Shown one piece after another: positions 1 through 9,946 of a stretch of DNA of 39,753 nucleotides; position 1 is the first letter of the stretch; each line of letters starts with the position of its first letter. The stretch is from Lentzea aerocolonigenes (lineage in GTDB: Bacteria > Actinomycetota > Actinomycetes > Mycobacteriales > Pseudonocardiaceae): NCBI RefSeq assembly GCF_000955955.1, contig NZ_JYJG01000238.1, positions 1 to 39,753 on the forward strand. The letters run 5' to 3'. The notes beneath the pieces are model-generated. The model saw only the letters and a program-made list of their open reading frames with translations, was not told where the DNA came from and searched no databases. Both the position numbers and the translations under genes were made by a program.

Positions 1-2449
<2,449 letters not shown>

Positions 2450-2455
2450 GTTCGG

Positions 2456-2493
2456 GTCAGCTGTGCCAGATCGCGCAGATCGGCACAGCTGAC
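2456..2493. terminator. Stem-loop after rnj, possibly bidirectional
   Basis: Arms GTCAGCTGTGCC (2456-2467) and GGCACAGCTGAC (2482-2493) are perfectly complementary. GATC/GATC inside the loop extends the stem past a one-base bulge. It begins 6 bases after the rnj stop. The minus-strand ATPase remnant also ends in it, so it could stop transcription from both sides. There is no T tract, which is usual in high-GC actinobacteria. Termination is inferred. Confidence 0.6.
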
Positions 2494-3155
2494 ACCTTCT
2501 CGTCGAGCGGGAACACCCGCGGCCCCGTGTGGAAGACGATGCCGGCGACGAACCTGTCGCCGAGCTCGTCGCGCAGCCGGTGCAGCGTGGCTCCTCGTTC
2601 GCAGAGCTGGAGTTCTGCCCGGAGTTGTGCGGCGACGAACGTGTCCAGCAACCTGCCCATGAGATCACCGTCGAGCATGACGGCGTGCAGGTCCACACCG
2701 AGTGCGGCGCTCACCAGCCCGGTGTCGACGACGTAGTGCTTCGGCAGTTTTACCAGGCGCTTCAACCGGTTCGTGTGCCACGCGCGCACAACGTCCACGA
2801 TGTACAGGTCGGTCCAGCAGCTTCTCGTAGGCGATTGCGGCGAGCTGCGGAAAGCCGCCGCCCACGGCGAGTTCCAGGTAGCCGCGCAGATCCAGTGGGT
2901 TGGACGGGCTGTCGAACTCACCGGTCTGTGCTCGTTCGAGGAACGGTGGCACGTCGAGTGGTCGTCGGGCGAGTTCCCGGACTGTACGAGCTGCCACTCG
3001 TCGATCAGGACCGGCTCCTCCAGGTCCAGCAGCGCCGCATCGGGGTCCGCTTCAACGGCCGCCGCGACCCTCGGCTGATCAAGCCTGCGGATTGTGCGCG
3101 CATGCCGCGCTGCGGTCGTCGTCTTGCCGACTGCGCGCCCACGTTCTGTGACCCG
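2457..3155 (-). pseudogene. Decayed AAA+ ATPase with DUF4143 domain
   Basis: Pieces of one ATPase of the AAA_14/DUF4143 type can be read on the minus strand in more than one frame. Near 3060-3150 there is a Walker A (GRAVGKTTT) and then a Walker B-like PVLIDEWQ (near 3000). A frame change then leads to RTVRELARRPLDVPPFLERA (near 2990-2930) and later to KLPKHYVVDTGLVSAALG and the C-terminal PLDEKVSAVPICAIWHS. The usual ~100 residues between Walker B and DUF4143 are largely missing, no start is evident, and at least two frameshifts are needed. I conclude it is a relic. Intact relatives are common accessory genes of unclear function. Confidence 0.7.
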
Positions 3156-3220
3156 CCTGTGACCTGATGTTGAGGGTTCGCTAAGGTCTAGTCCCAGACC
3201 ATGGACGAGGGGGTCGCCTC

Positions 3221-4018
3221 ATGGCCGATGACGTTTTCTCTCCACCCGGCAAGGAAGATGTCTTTCTTCCGCCGATCTTCACCTGGCACGAGCCGTTCGG
3301 ACTGCCGTTCGACCTCGATGTCGGCAAGGCGCAGGTCCTGCTGGTCCTGTCGATCGCGATCATCCTGGCGTTCTTCCTGATCACCACCAGGAACCTGAAA
3401 CTCGTGCCGACGCGCTGGCAGTTCGCCGCGGAGTCGGTCTACGACTTCGGGCGCAACACGATCGCGCGCGAGCAGATCGGCGCCAAGGAGTTCGCGCCGT
3501 ACGTGCCGCTGATCGTCAGCATCTTCTGCTTCGCGCTGGTGAACAACCTCTACGGGCTGATCCCGTTCGTGCAGTTCCCGACGTTCACGCACAGCGGTTT
3601 CCCGTTCGCCGTCGTGGTGATCATCTACCCGCTCTACCACATCGTGGGCATCAGGAAGTTCGGCCTCAAGGGCTATCTGCGCAACCAGTTCATCATCCCG
3701 GACGTGCCGAAGCCGGTGCTGTGGGGACTGCTGATCCCGACCGAGGTCATCCTCAAGTTCTTCTTCGACCCGGTGAACCTGATGATCCGGGTGTTCGCGG
3801 CGATGTTCGCGGGCCACCTGCTGGTGCTGGTGTTCACGCTCGGCGGCGAGTTCCTGTTGCTGCACGGCCCGATCTGGCTGAAGCCGGCGTCGGTGCTGGG
3901 CTTCGCGCTCGCGATCGGGCTGATCTTCCTGGAAGCACTGGTGCAGGTGCTGCAGGCCTACATCTTCGCCTTGCTGTCGGCGCACTTCATCGGCCGCGCG
4001 CTCGCAGAGCAGCACTGA
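3221..4018 (+). CDS. atpB: Orphan F0F1 ATP synthase subunit a
   Basis: 265-residue polytopic membrane protein of the subunit a family, which forms the proton half-channels next to the c-ring. The essential arginine is R190 in NLMIRVFAAMFAGH (equivalent to E. coli aR210). The C-terminal helix LVQVLQAYIFALLSAHFIG keeps the conserved glutamine. The usual NMFAG asparagine is alanine. ATG 3221 has GAGGGGG at a good distance. No other atp gene is near: a relic lies upstream and an opposite-strand methyltransferase downstream. It therefore looks like a second, stand-alone copy, or a relocated sole copy. Its function outside the complex is unknown. Confidence 0.88.
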   Translation: MADDVFSPPGKEDVFLPPIFTWHEPFGLPFDLDVGKAQVLLVLSIAIILAFFLITTRNLKLVPTRWQFAAESVYDFGRNTIAREQIGAKEFAPYVPLIVSIFCFALVNNLYGLIPFVQFPTFTHSGFPFAVVVIIYPLYHIVGIRKFGLKGYLRNQFIIPDVPKPVLWGLLIPTEVILKFFFDPVNLMIRVFAAMFAGHLLVLVFTLGGEFLLLHGPIWLKPASVLGFALAIGLIFLEALVQVLQAYIFALLSAHFIGRALAEQH

Positions 4019-4125
4019 TGGGCAGTCACGTCCCGGTGCGCGGGTGTCTCTAGTTCACGCACGAGCAACGGGCTCTGCGCGAGCTTCGGTGGTGACGTGC
4101 GCGCGCCGTGGGTGGACTGGCTGCG

Positions 4126-4740
4126 TCAGGGGCGCTGGCACACCAGGTGCAGCGACTCCTCGGGCATCGCGCCGGGGTAGGACGGCGTGAAAACCGGCCG
4201 GCTCCGGCGCACGACCCGCAGGCCCACGTCGGCGAGGTGGGCCTCGAAGTTCTGCTCGGAGAACGACGACACCTCGATCTCCTGGCCCATCCACGGCAGC
4301 GTGACCTGCTCGGCGTCGACGGCGACGGTGGCCAGGAAGAAGTGGCCGCCCGGTCGCAGCCACGCCGAGATGCGGCCGAGGGTCTGGATGATCTCGGCCT
4401 GCGGCATCTGCAGCAGGGAGAAGACGGCGCAGATGACGTCCCACGAACCGGCGGGCGACTCGAAGTCGCGGATGTCGATCTTGTGGAACGCCGCGTCTGG
4501 GACCTGGGCGGTCGCGATGTCGACCATCACCGGCGAGACGTCCAGGCCGGTGACCTTCATGCCCGCCTTGGCCAACGTCCGCGCCACCGGAACGCCCGTG
4601 CCGCAGCCGATGTCGAGCACGCGAGAGCCGGAGGGCTGGGTCGCGGCGAACCAGGCCAAGGTGCCGTGCAGTGCGGGCTGGTGCGACCAAGCGCGCTGGT
4701 ACTCCAACCCCAAAGTGTCGAAGACATCGGCCGCGTTCAT
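4126..4740 (-). CDS. Class I SAM-dependent methyltransferase
   Basis: 204 residues. The SAM-binding motif I is VLDIGCGTGVPVAR, followed by an acidic residue after strand 2 (VTGLDVS), IDIRDFESP and the post-motif LRPGGHFFLATV. This is the Methyltransf_25/11 fold. The substrate cannot be read from the sequence. GAGGGGG lies 7 bases before ATG 4740. It is transcribed away from the SARP-type regulator at 4848, so the 107-bp gap holds both promoters. It is convergent with atpB. Confidence 0.85.
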   Translation of the reverse strand: MNAADVFDTLGLEYQRAWSHQPALHGTLAWFAATQPSGSRVLDIGCGTGVPVARTLAKAGMKVTGLDVSPVMVDIATAQVPDAAFHKIDIRDFESPAGSWDVICAVFSLLQMPQAEIIQTLGRISAWLRPGGHFFLATVAVDAEQVTLPWMGQEIEVSSFSEQNFEAHLADVGLRVVRRSRPVFTPSYPGAMPEESLHLVCQRP

Positions 4741-4847
4741 CTCTCCGCCCCCTCATTTCGGCCCAATCCACCTGATGTGAAGTGTGGAGAAGGTCTCTGC
4801 ACGGACTCTGGATGGCTTCTGGACGAAAACTGACGGTAGGTTGCTAG

Positions 4848-7652
4848 GTGACTGCGGACAGCGACGGAGTGGGACAAAGGGTGCAGAACGAGTTGCGCGT
4901 CAGCCTGCTGGGCGCGCTCGCGGCGACGGTGGACGGTCAGGAGCTCACCCTGGGTCCGCCGCGGCAGAGAGCCGTGCTCGCCGTGCTCGCCCTGCGCGCC
5001 AACCACGTCGTGTCGCGCAGTGAGCTGATCGACGCCGTCTGGGGCGACGAGCCGCCCGCCAGTGCGGACAACGGCATCCACACCTACGTGGCTGGTCTGC
5101 GGCGTCTTTTCGAACCTGGCAGGGCCTCGCGCGCGCCGAGTTCGGTGCTGCTCTCCACAGACGCTGGATATTTGCTGAGGCTCCCACCCGCCAGCTCCGA
5201 CGCCGCGATGTTCCGCGCCCATCTGGACGACGCGGGACGTCTGCGCGCGCAGCCCGCGGAGGCAATCAGCGCGTTCGACGACGCTCTTGGGCTGTGGCGC
5301 GGCATTGCTCTGGACGGCGTTCCCGGCCCGTTCGCCGCGGTGGAACGCGCGCGCCTTGCCGAGTTGCGACTCACGGCCGTGGAGCAGCGTGCCGCGTTGA
5401 TGCTGTCCGTCGGGCGGGAGGCGGAGGTTGCGGGCGAGCTGACGACGTTGGTCAGTGCGCATCCGCTGCGAGAGAGGCTGCACGGCCTGCTGATGTCCGC
5501 CCTCTACCGCGGGGGCAGGCAGGCCGAGGCGTTGGCCGTCTACACCGACTTACGCCGGCTGCTGATCGAGGAACTGGGCATCGAACCCGGCCCCGAACTC
5601 CGCCAGCTCCACGAACAACTGCTCGTCGGCCGCCATGATCCGCAGCCGGAGCCCGCCGCACCCGTCCTGGTGCCGGTCCAGCTGCCCCACGAGATCCGCG
5701 ACTTCACCGGCCGCGCCAAAGAACTCGCGAAGCTCTCCGAAGTCGTTCCGCACGACCACTCACCCGTACTCGTGGCCATCACCGGCACTGGCGGAGTGGG
5801 CAAGACCGCTCTCGCCGTCCGGTTCGCGCACCAGGTGGCGAATCGCTTCCCGGACGGCCAGCTGCACGTCGACCTGCGCGGGTTCGACGCGTCGTCGCCG
5901 CCCGTGCAGCCTGCGGCGGCGTTGCACCAGTTGCTGCAGAGCCTCGGCGTTCCGGCCGAACGGATTCCGGACGACCTGCCCGCGAAGTCCGCGCTGTACC
6001 GGAGTGTGCTGGCGGGCAAACGCGTGCTGGTGCTGCTCGACAACGCCCGTCTCGCCGAGCAGGTGCGCCCGTTGCTGCCGGGCCGGTCGTCGTCGATGGT
6101 GCTGGTGACCTCGCGCAACCACCTCGGCGGGCTCGTGGCTCGCGATGGCGCGCATTCGGTGACGCTGTCGACGTTGACCCGCGACGAAGCGTTGGCGTTG
6201 CTGACTTCCGCGGTGGGGGCGGACCGCGTCGCCGCCGAACCCGTTGCCGCGGCGAAGCTCGTCGAACTGTGCGGTCACTTGCCTCTCGCGGTGCGGATCG
6301 CGGCCGAACGCGTCGTGACTCGCCCGCACCTGACGTTGACCGACCTGGCCAACGACCTCGCGGACGAGCGCGACCGGTTGAACGTCCTGGCGACCGGCGA
6401 CGACGAGGACACGGCCGTGCGCGCGGCCTTCTCGTGGTCGTACCTGGCGCTGAAACCCGACGCTGCCAGGATGTTCCGGCTCATCGGCCTGCATCCGGGT
6501 GCCGAGATCAGCTTGACCGCCGTCGCTGCGTTGACGGGCGTGCCGGTGTCGAGGGCGCGGGTGTTGCTGGACGTGCTGGCAGGCGGGCACATGCTGGAGG
6601 AGGTCGCCCGCGGCCGCTACCGCCTGCACGACCTGCTTCGCTTGTACGCCACCGAACTCAGTGCCACTGAGGAGTCGTCCGACGGTCGCGCCGAGGCCGT
6701 GAGACGCCTGCTGCAGTGGTACTCCGACACCGCGAACGCCGCCGGCACCGTGATCGCGCCGCCGGACCACCCGTCGTTCCTGCTACCACCACTGTCCACT
6801 CAGGACTTCACCTCGCACGACGAGGCTTTCACGTGGTGCCGCACGGAATCCTCGAACCTGCTGGCCGTCAGCCGCTTGGCCGAGGAGGAGCATTCGCCGA
6901 CGGCGTGGCAGATCCCGGTCGCGCTCTGGAACTACTTCATCGTCTCCAGCGCGTTGGACGAGTGGACCCGCACGTACCGCGTCGCCGAACGCAGCGCGGC
7001 CCGCGACGGCAACCAGGGCGCCCGTGCCTGGGCGGTGCACGGCCAGGGTCTGGCGGCCTTCCGCGGCCAGCGCTTCGCCGACGCACTGGAGCTCTTCGAC
7101 CGCGCGTTGTCGATCCGCCGCGACATCGGTGATGCTGTTGGAGCCGCCTGGAGCCTCACCGGTCTGGGCATGGCGTACGGCGGCCTGCGTCAGTTCGACC
7201 TGGCCGTCGACCGGTTCGGCGAGGCGCTGGACCGCCACGCCGAGGTGGGCTCGTGGTTCGGCGAGGGCGGCACGCGGTTGTTCCTGAGCGACATCCTCCG
7301 GTCAGCCGGTCAGTACGAGGCTTCGCTGGCGTCGGCGCGGACGGCGTTCGAGCTGATGGACTCGCACGACGCCATGCACGGCAAGGCGATGGCTTTGGTG
7401 AGCATCGGCTGGGCGCAGTTCAAGCTGGGCGACCGGGTCGAGTCGCGCGACTCGTTCCGGCACGCCCTGTCGTTCCTGCGGGTGCTCGGCGACCGCAAGA
7501 GTCTCGCGGAAGCGTTGCACGGCTTGGGGGAGACGAGCGCAGGTCAGCCCGACGTCGCGCGCACGCACCTGCTGGAAGCGTTGACGATCTACGAGGACTA
7601 CGACCACCCGCTCACGCCGGAAGTGCGCGCACGTCTGCACGAGTTGGCATAG
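4848..7652 (+). CDS. AfsR/SARP-family transcriptional regulator (BTAD-NB-ARC-TPR)
   Basis: 934-residue large SARP-type activator. Residues ~10-100 form an OmpR-like winged helix (LTLGPPRQRAVLAVLAL, LIDAVWG, THTYVAGLRR-like segment). Residues ~105-255 are the bacterial transcriptional activation domain. An NB-ARC ATPase follows, with Walker A GTGGVGKTA (K319), Walker B VLVLLDNA and LVTSRNHLGGL. The last ~250 residues are TPR-like (ALELFDRALSIRRDIGD and similar). Such proteins usually control secondary metabolism or differentiation. GTG 4848 follows GGTAGG; a TAGGTT -10-like element 5 bases upstream, or GTG 4881, are alternatives. No biosynthetic cluster adjoins except possibly the RiPP operon 6 kb away. 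Confidence 0.93.
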   Translation: MTADSDGVGQRVQNELRVSLLGALAATVDGQELTLGPPRQRAVLAVLALRANHVVSRSELIDAVWGDEPPASADNGIHTYVAGLRRLFEPGRASRAPSSVLLSTDAGYLLRLPPASSDAAMFRAHLDDAGRLRAQPAEAISAFDDALGLWRGIALDGVPGPFAAVERARLAELRLTAVEQRAALMLSVGREAEVAGELTTLVSAHPLRERLHGLLMSALYRGGRQAEALAVYTDLRRLLIEELGIEPGPELRQLHEQLLVGRHDPQPEPAAPVLVPVQLPHEIRDFTGRAKELAKLSEVVPHDHSPVLVAITGTGGVGKTALAVRFAHQVANRFPDGQLHVDLRGFDASSPPVQPAAALHQLLQSLGVPAERIPDDLPAKSALYRSVLAGKRVLVLLDNARLAEQVRPLLPGRSSSMVLVTSRNHLGGLVARDGAHSVTLSTLTRDEALALLTSAVGADRVAAEPVAAAKLVELCGHLPLAVRIAAERVVTRPHLTLTDLANDLADERDRLNVLATGDDEDTAVRAAFSWSYLALKPDAARMFRLIGLHPGAEISLTAVAALTGVPVSRARVLLDVLAGGHMLEEVARGRYRLHDLLRLYATELSATEESSDGRAEAVRRLLQWYSDTANAAGTVIAPPDHPSFLLPPLSTQDFTSHDEAFTWCRTESSNLLAVSRLAEEEHSPTAWQIPVALWNYFIVSSALDEWTRTYRVAERSAARDGNQGARAWAVHGQGLAAFRGQRFADALELFDRALSIRRDIGDAVGAAWSLTGLGMAYGGLRQFDLAVDRFGEALDRHAEVGSWFGEGGTRLFLSDILRSAGQYEASLASARTAFELMDSHDAMHGKAMALVSIGWAQFKLGDRVESRDSFRHALSFLRVLGDRKSLAEALHGLGETSAGQPDVARTHLLEALTIYEDYDHPLTPEVRARLHELA

Positions 7653-7661
7653 AAAGACCTT

Positions 7662-8429
7662 GTGCATTTCGTAGAACACGGTGCGGGCACCCCGGTGCTC
7701 GCCATCCACGGCTGGACCCCCGACCACCGCCTGATGCTGGGCTGTCTGGAGCCCTTCTTCGCGACCAGGCCCGGCTATCGGCGCCTGTATCCCGACCTGC
7801 CGGCGATGGGGAAGTCGCCGGCGGACGGTGTGGAGTCGAGTGACGACGTGCTCGCGGCGCTGGAGGAGTTCGCCGACAAGGAGATCGACGGCCCGTTCCT
7901 GCTGATCGGCGAGTCCTACGGCGGGTATCTGGCGCGCGCTCTCGCTCACCGCCGCCCCGAGCAGGTCGCCGGGCTGGCGTTGATCTGCCCGACCGGCACG
8001 GCGGTCCACGCGGCCGACAGGACGGTGCCGGCGTTCGAGCTGCGGCGGTCGGACGGTGCCGAGCTCGATCCCGCGCTGGCCGAGCAGTTCGACGGCATGG
8101 CCGTGGTGCGGACGGCCGAGACGGCGCGGCGGTTCGCGGAGGAGATCGTTCCCGGTCTGCAGGTCGCGGATCTGGCAGCGATGGCGAGGATTCAGCAACG
8201 CTGGGAGCTCTCGGACGGTCCGGAGCTCGGCACCTACGACAGGCCGGCGCTGATCCTCACCGGACGCCAGGACCACGTCACCGGTTATGAGGACGTGTAC
8301 CCGTTGCTGCCGCACTACCCGTATGCGACGTTCGCCGTGCTGGACACCGCGGGGCACAACCTGCAGATCGAGCAGCCCCAGTTGTTCAACGCGCTCCTGA
8401 GCGAATGGCTGGACCGAGTTGCTCAGTAG
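7662..8429 (+). CDS. Alpha/beta-fold hydrolase
   Basis: 255 residues. The catalytic triad can be read as S85 in GESYGG, D204 in GRQDH and H232 in TAGHNLQ, with an oxyanion-hole segment AIHGWTPDH near the N-terminus. The central region 130-190 is a lid or cap. GTG 7662 lies only 9 bases after the stop of the SARP gene, so the two are probably cotranscribed. The substrate is unknown. Relatives include esterases, haloperoxidase-like enzymes and proline iminopeptidase-like enzymes. Confidence 0.88.
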   Translation: MHFVEHGAGTPVLAIHGWTPDHRLMLGCLEPFFATRPGYRRLYPDLPAMGKSPADGVESSDDVLAALEEFADKEIDGPFLLIGESYGGYLARALAHRRPEQVAGLALICPTGTAVHAADRTVPAFELRRSDGAELDPALAEQFDGMAVVRTAETARRFAEEIVPGLQVADLAAMARIQQRWELSDGPELGTYDRPALILTGRQDHVTGYEDVYPLLPHYPYATFAVLDTAGHNLQIEQPQLFNALLSEWLDRVAQ

Positions 8430-8477
8430 GGGTGATCCCTGATGCGCGCGGCCTGATGCGTAGGCAAGCTACATGTC

Positions 8478-9158
8478 ATGCAGAAGCGCGCGAGGACCCT
8501 GCTGGTGTGGCTGCACGTCGTCACGTCCGTCGGCTGGCTCAGCCAGGCCGTGGCGTTGCTGGCGTTGGTGCTCTACGGCATGAAGACGAGTGACGTCAAA
8601 GCCTTCGAGATGGCGAGGGTGCTCGACCACCAGGTGCTCGCGATCATGGCCAACACCAGCGCGTTCACCGGCATGGCACTCAGCGCCACGACACCGTGGG
8701 GATGGTTTCGGCACTGGTGGGTGCTCGCGAAGTTCGGGATCACGGTCAGTCAGCTCTACATCGGCATCTTCATCCTGAGCGACAACCTCCAGGCCGCGAC
8801 GGAAGGCCGTGTCACCGCGTGGATGCCGGTCGGCACCGGGCTGATGGTCGGCGCCATCGCGTTCCAGACGTGGCTCAGCGTCGCCAAGCCGTGGGGGCGC
8901 ACGCCCTGGGCGGACCCGAAGATCAAGGTGCCCACGGCGAGCGCCACCACCTTCGTGCTGGCGCTGGCGATCCCGGCAGGCGACTTCGCGATCAGCCTCT
9001 GGACGGGCAGGCCCATGCCGTTCCTCATGCTGATCACGGTCGTCGCCTACTCGATCAGGCGGGCCGCCAAGGGGAGGAGCCGGTCGTCGGGCGCGTCGGG
9101 TCGTGGAAACGCGGCAGGCCCGGTTCGTCGAGACGCAGCGGCGCCAAGCCCTCGGTGA
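8478..9158 (+). CDS. Polytopic membrane protein (DUF2269-like)
   Basis: 226 residues with about five hydrophobic segments: LLVWLHVVTSVGWLSQAVALLALVL, the region around FTGMALSATTPWG, WWVLAKFGITVSQLYIGIFIL, MVGAIAFQTWL, and two near the C-terminus. WLHV.. and histidine/tryptophan-rich helices recall small DUF2269-type integral membrane proteins. The function is unknown. The last ~34 residues are basic and glycine/proline-rich. They are encoded antisense to the end of the acyltransferase gene (104-bp convergent overlap), so this tail is probably not structured. Confidence 0.72.
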   Translation: MQKRARTLLVWLHVVTSVGWLSQAVALLALVLYGMKTSDVKAFEMARVLDHQVLAIMANTSAFTGMALSATTPWGWFRHWWVLAKFGITVSQLYIGIFILSDNLQAATEGRVTAWMPVGTGLMVGAIAFQTWLSVAKPWGRTPWADPKIKVPTASATTFVLALAIPAGDFAISLWTGRPMPFLMLITVVAYSIRRAAKGRSRSSGASGRGNAAGPVRRDAAAPSPR

Positions 9159-9882
9159 TAGCGCGCATGATCCGCTCGTGGGCGCGGCGGGCGTCACCCA
9201 TCGTCGTTTCCGAGAGATCGGACAACTCGACCGGCTTGCCGAAGTGGACCTTGAACGTCGGGCGCCTGCGGATCGCGGACACCCACGACGTCAGGTACGG
9301 CAGGAAGTCTCGCCAGCCGTTCACGTGCAGGTTGCCCCAGTACACGGCCTCGTGGGCGCCCCACTGGCTGATCGGGATCACCGGAATGCCGCCGCCCAGA
9401 GCCATCCGGGCGACGCCGGTCTTGCCGCGCTCGGGCCACATGCCGGGGTCCAGCGTGATCTTGCCCTCGGGGTAGACGGCGATCGGGTCGCCGCCCTTCT
9501 GCAGCGCCTCGACCGCACGGTGCATGGCCTCGCCGACGTTCGCCGACGCCCGGTCGACGCGCAGGTGACCGCAGGCCTTGAGCGCCGGCCCCATGACCGG
9601 CGCGTCGAGCAGCCCGCCCGCGAGCATGAAGCGCGGGTTGATGCCCAGCTTGCGACACGCGGCGATGAGCACGAACGGGTCGAGGTTGCCGATGTGGTTG
9701 GAAGCCAGCAGCAGTGGCTTGCCGAGCAGCTCTGGTGGAACGTCGCCGGACACCTCGAGCTTGCCGGTCAGCGCGACGAAGCCCCGGTCGATCGCCATGA
9801 GCACGCGCCAGAAGAGCGGTGTGGACACGCGGGGCAGCGTACGGCGTGTCGGAACGACACCGTGCCGGATCCGGGGAACCAT
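9055..9882 (-). CDS. 1-acyl-glycerol-3-phosphate acyltransferase family (PlsC-like)
   Basis: About 275 residues. The acyltransferase motif I is NHIGNLDPF (HX4D); motif III is AVYPEGKITLD, with ERGKTGVARMAL following; motif IV is GIPVIPIS. Members transfer fatty acyl groups to lysophosphatidate or related acceptors at the membrane. The frame opens at TTG 9909. I prefer ATG 9882 (or GTG 9894, preceded by GGGA) because TTG 9909 has no ribosome site. It is divergent from ftsK and convergent with the membrane protein, whose tail it overlaps. Confidence 0.88.
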   Translation of the reverse strand: MVPRIRHGVVPTRRTLPRVSTPLFWRVLMAIDRGFVALTGKLEVSGDVPPELLGKPLLLASNHIGNLDPFVLIAACRKLGINPRFMLAGGLLDAPVMGPALKACGHLRVDRASANVGEAMHRAVEALQKGGDPIAVYPEGKITLDPGMWPERGKTGVARMALGGGIPVIPISQWGAHEAVYWGNLHVNGWRDFLPYLTSWVSAIRRRPTFKVHFGKPVELSDLSETTMGDARRAHERIMRAITEGLAPLRLDEPGLPRFHDPTRPTTGSSPWRPA

Positions 9883-9934
9883 GAGGTTTCGCACGCGTCC
9901 CAGTTGCAAACGGGGCTGGTGAGACGCGAGGGAC

Positions 9935-9946
9935 TACCTTATACAC
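9935..9946 (+). promoter_or_regulatory. Probable leaderless -10 element of ftsK
   Basis: TACCTT (TANNNT) ends 6 bases before ATG 9947, the spacing typical of leaderless actinobacterial starts. GAGGGA at 9928-9933 is too far (13 bases) to be a good ribosome site. No -35 is recognisable. Confidence 0.35.

Noticed and set aside
3159..3187. GTGACC-17-TAAGGT as an atpB promoter
   Set aside because: Both hexamers are weak and the region is part of the decayed ATPase; chance matches are likely.
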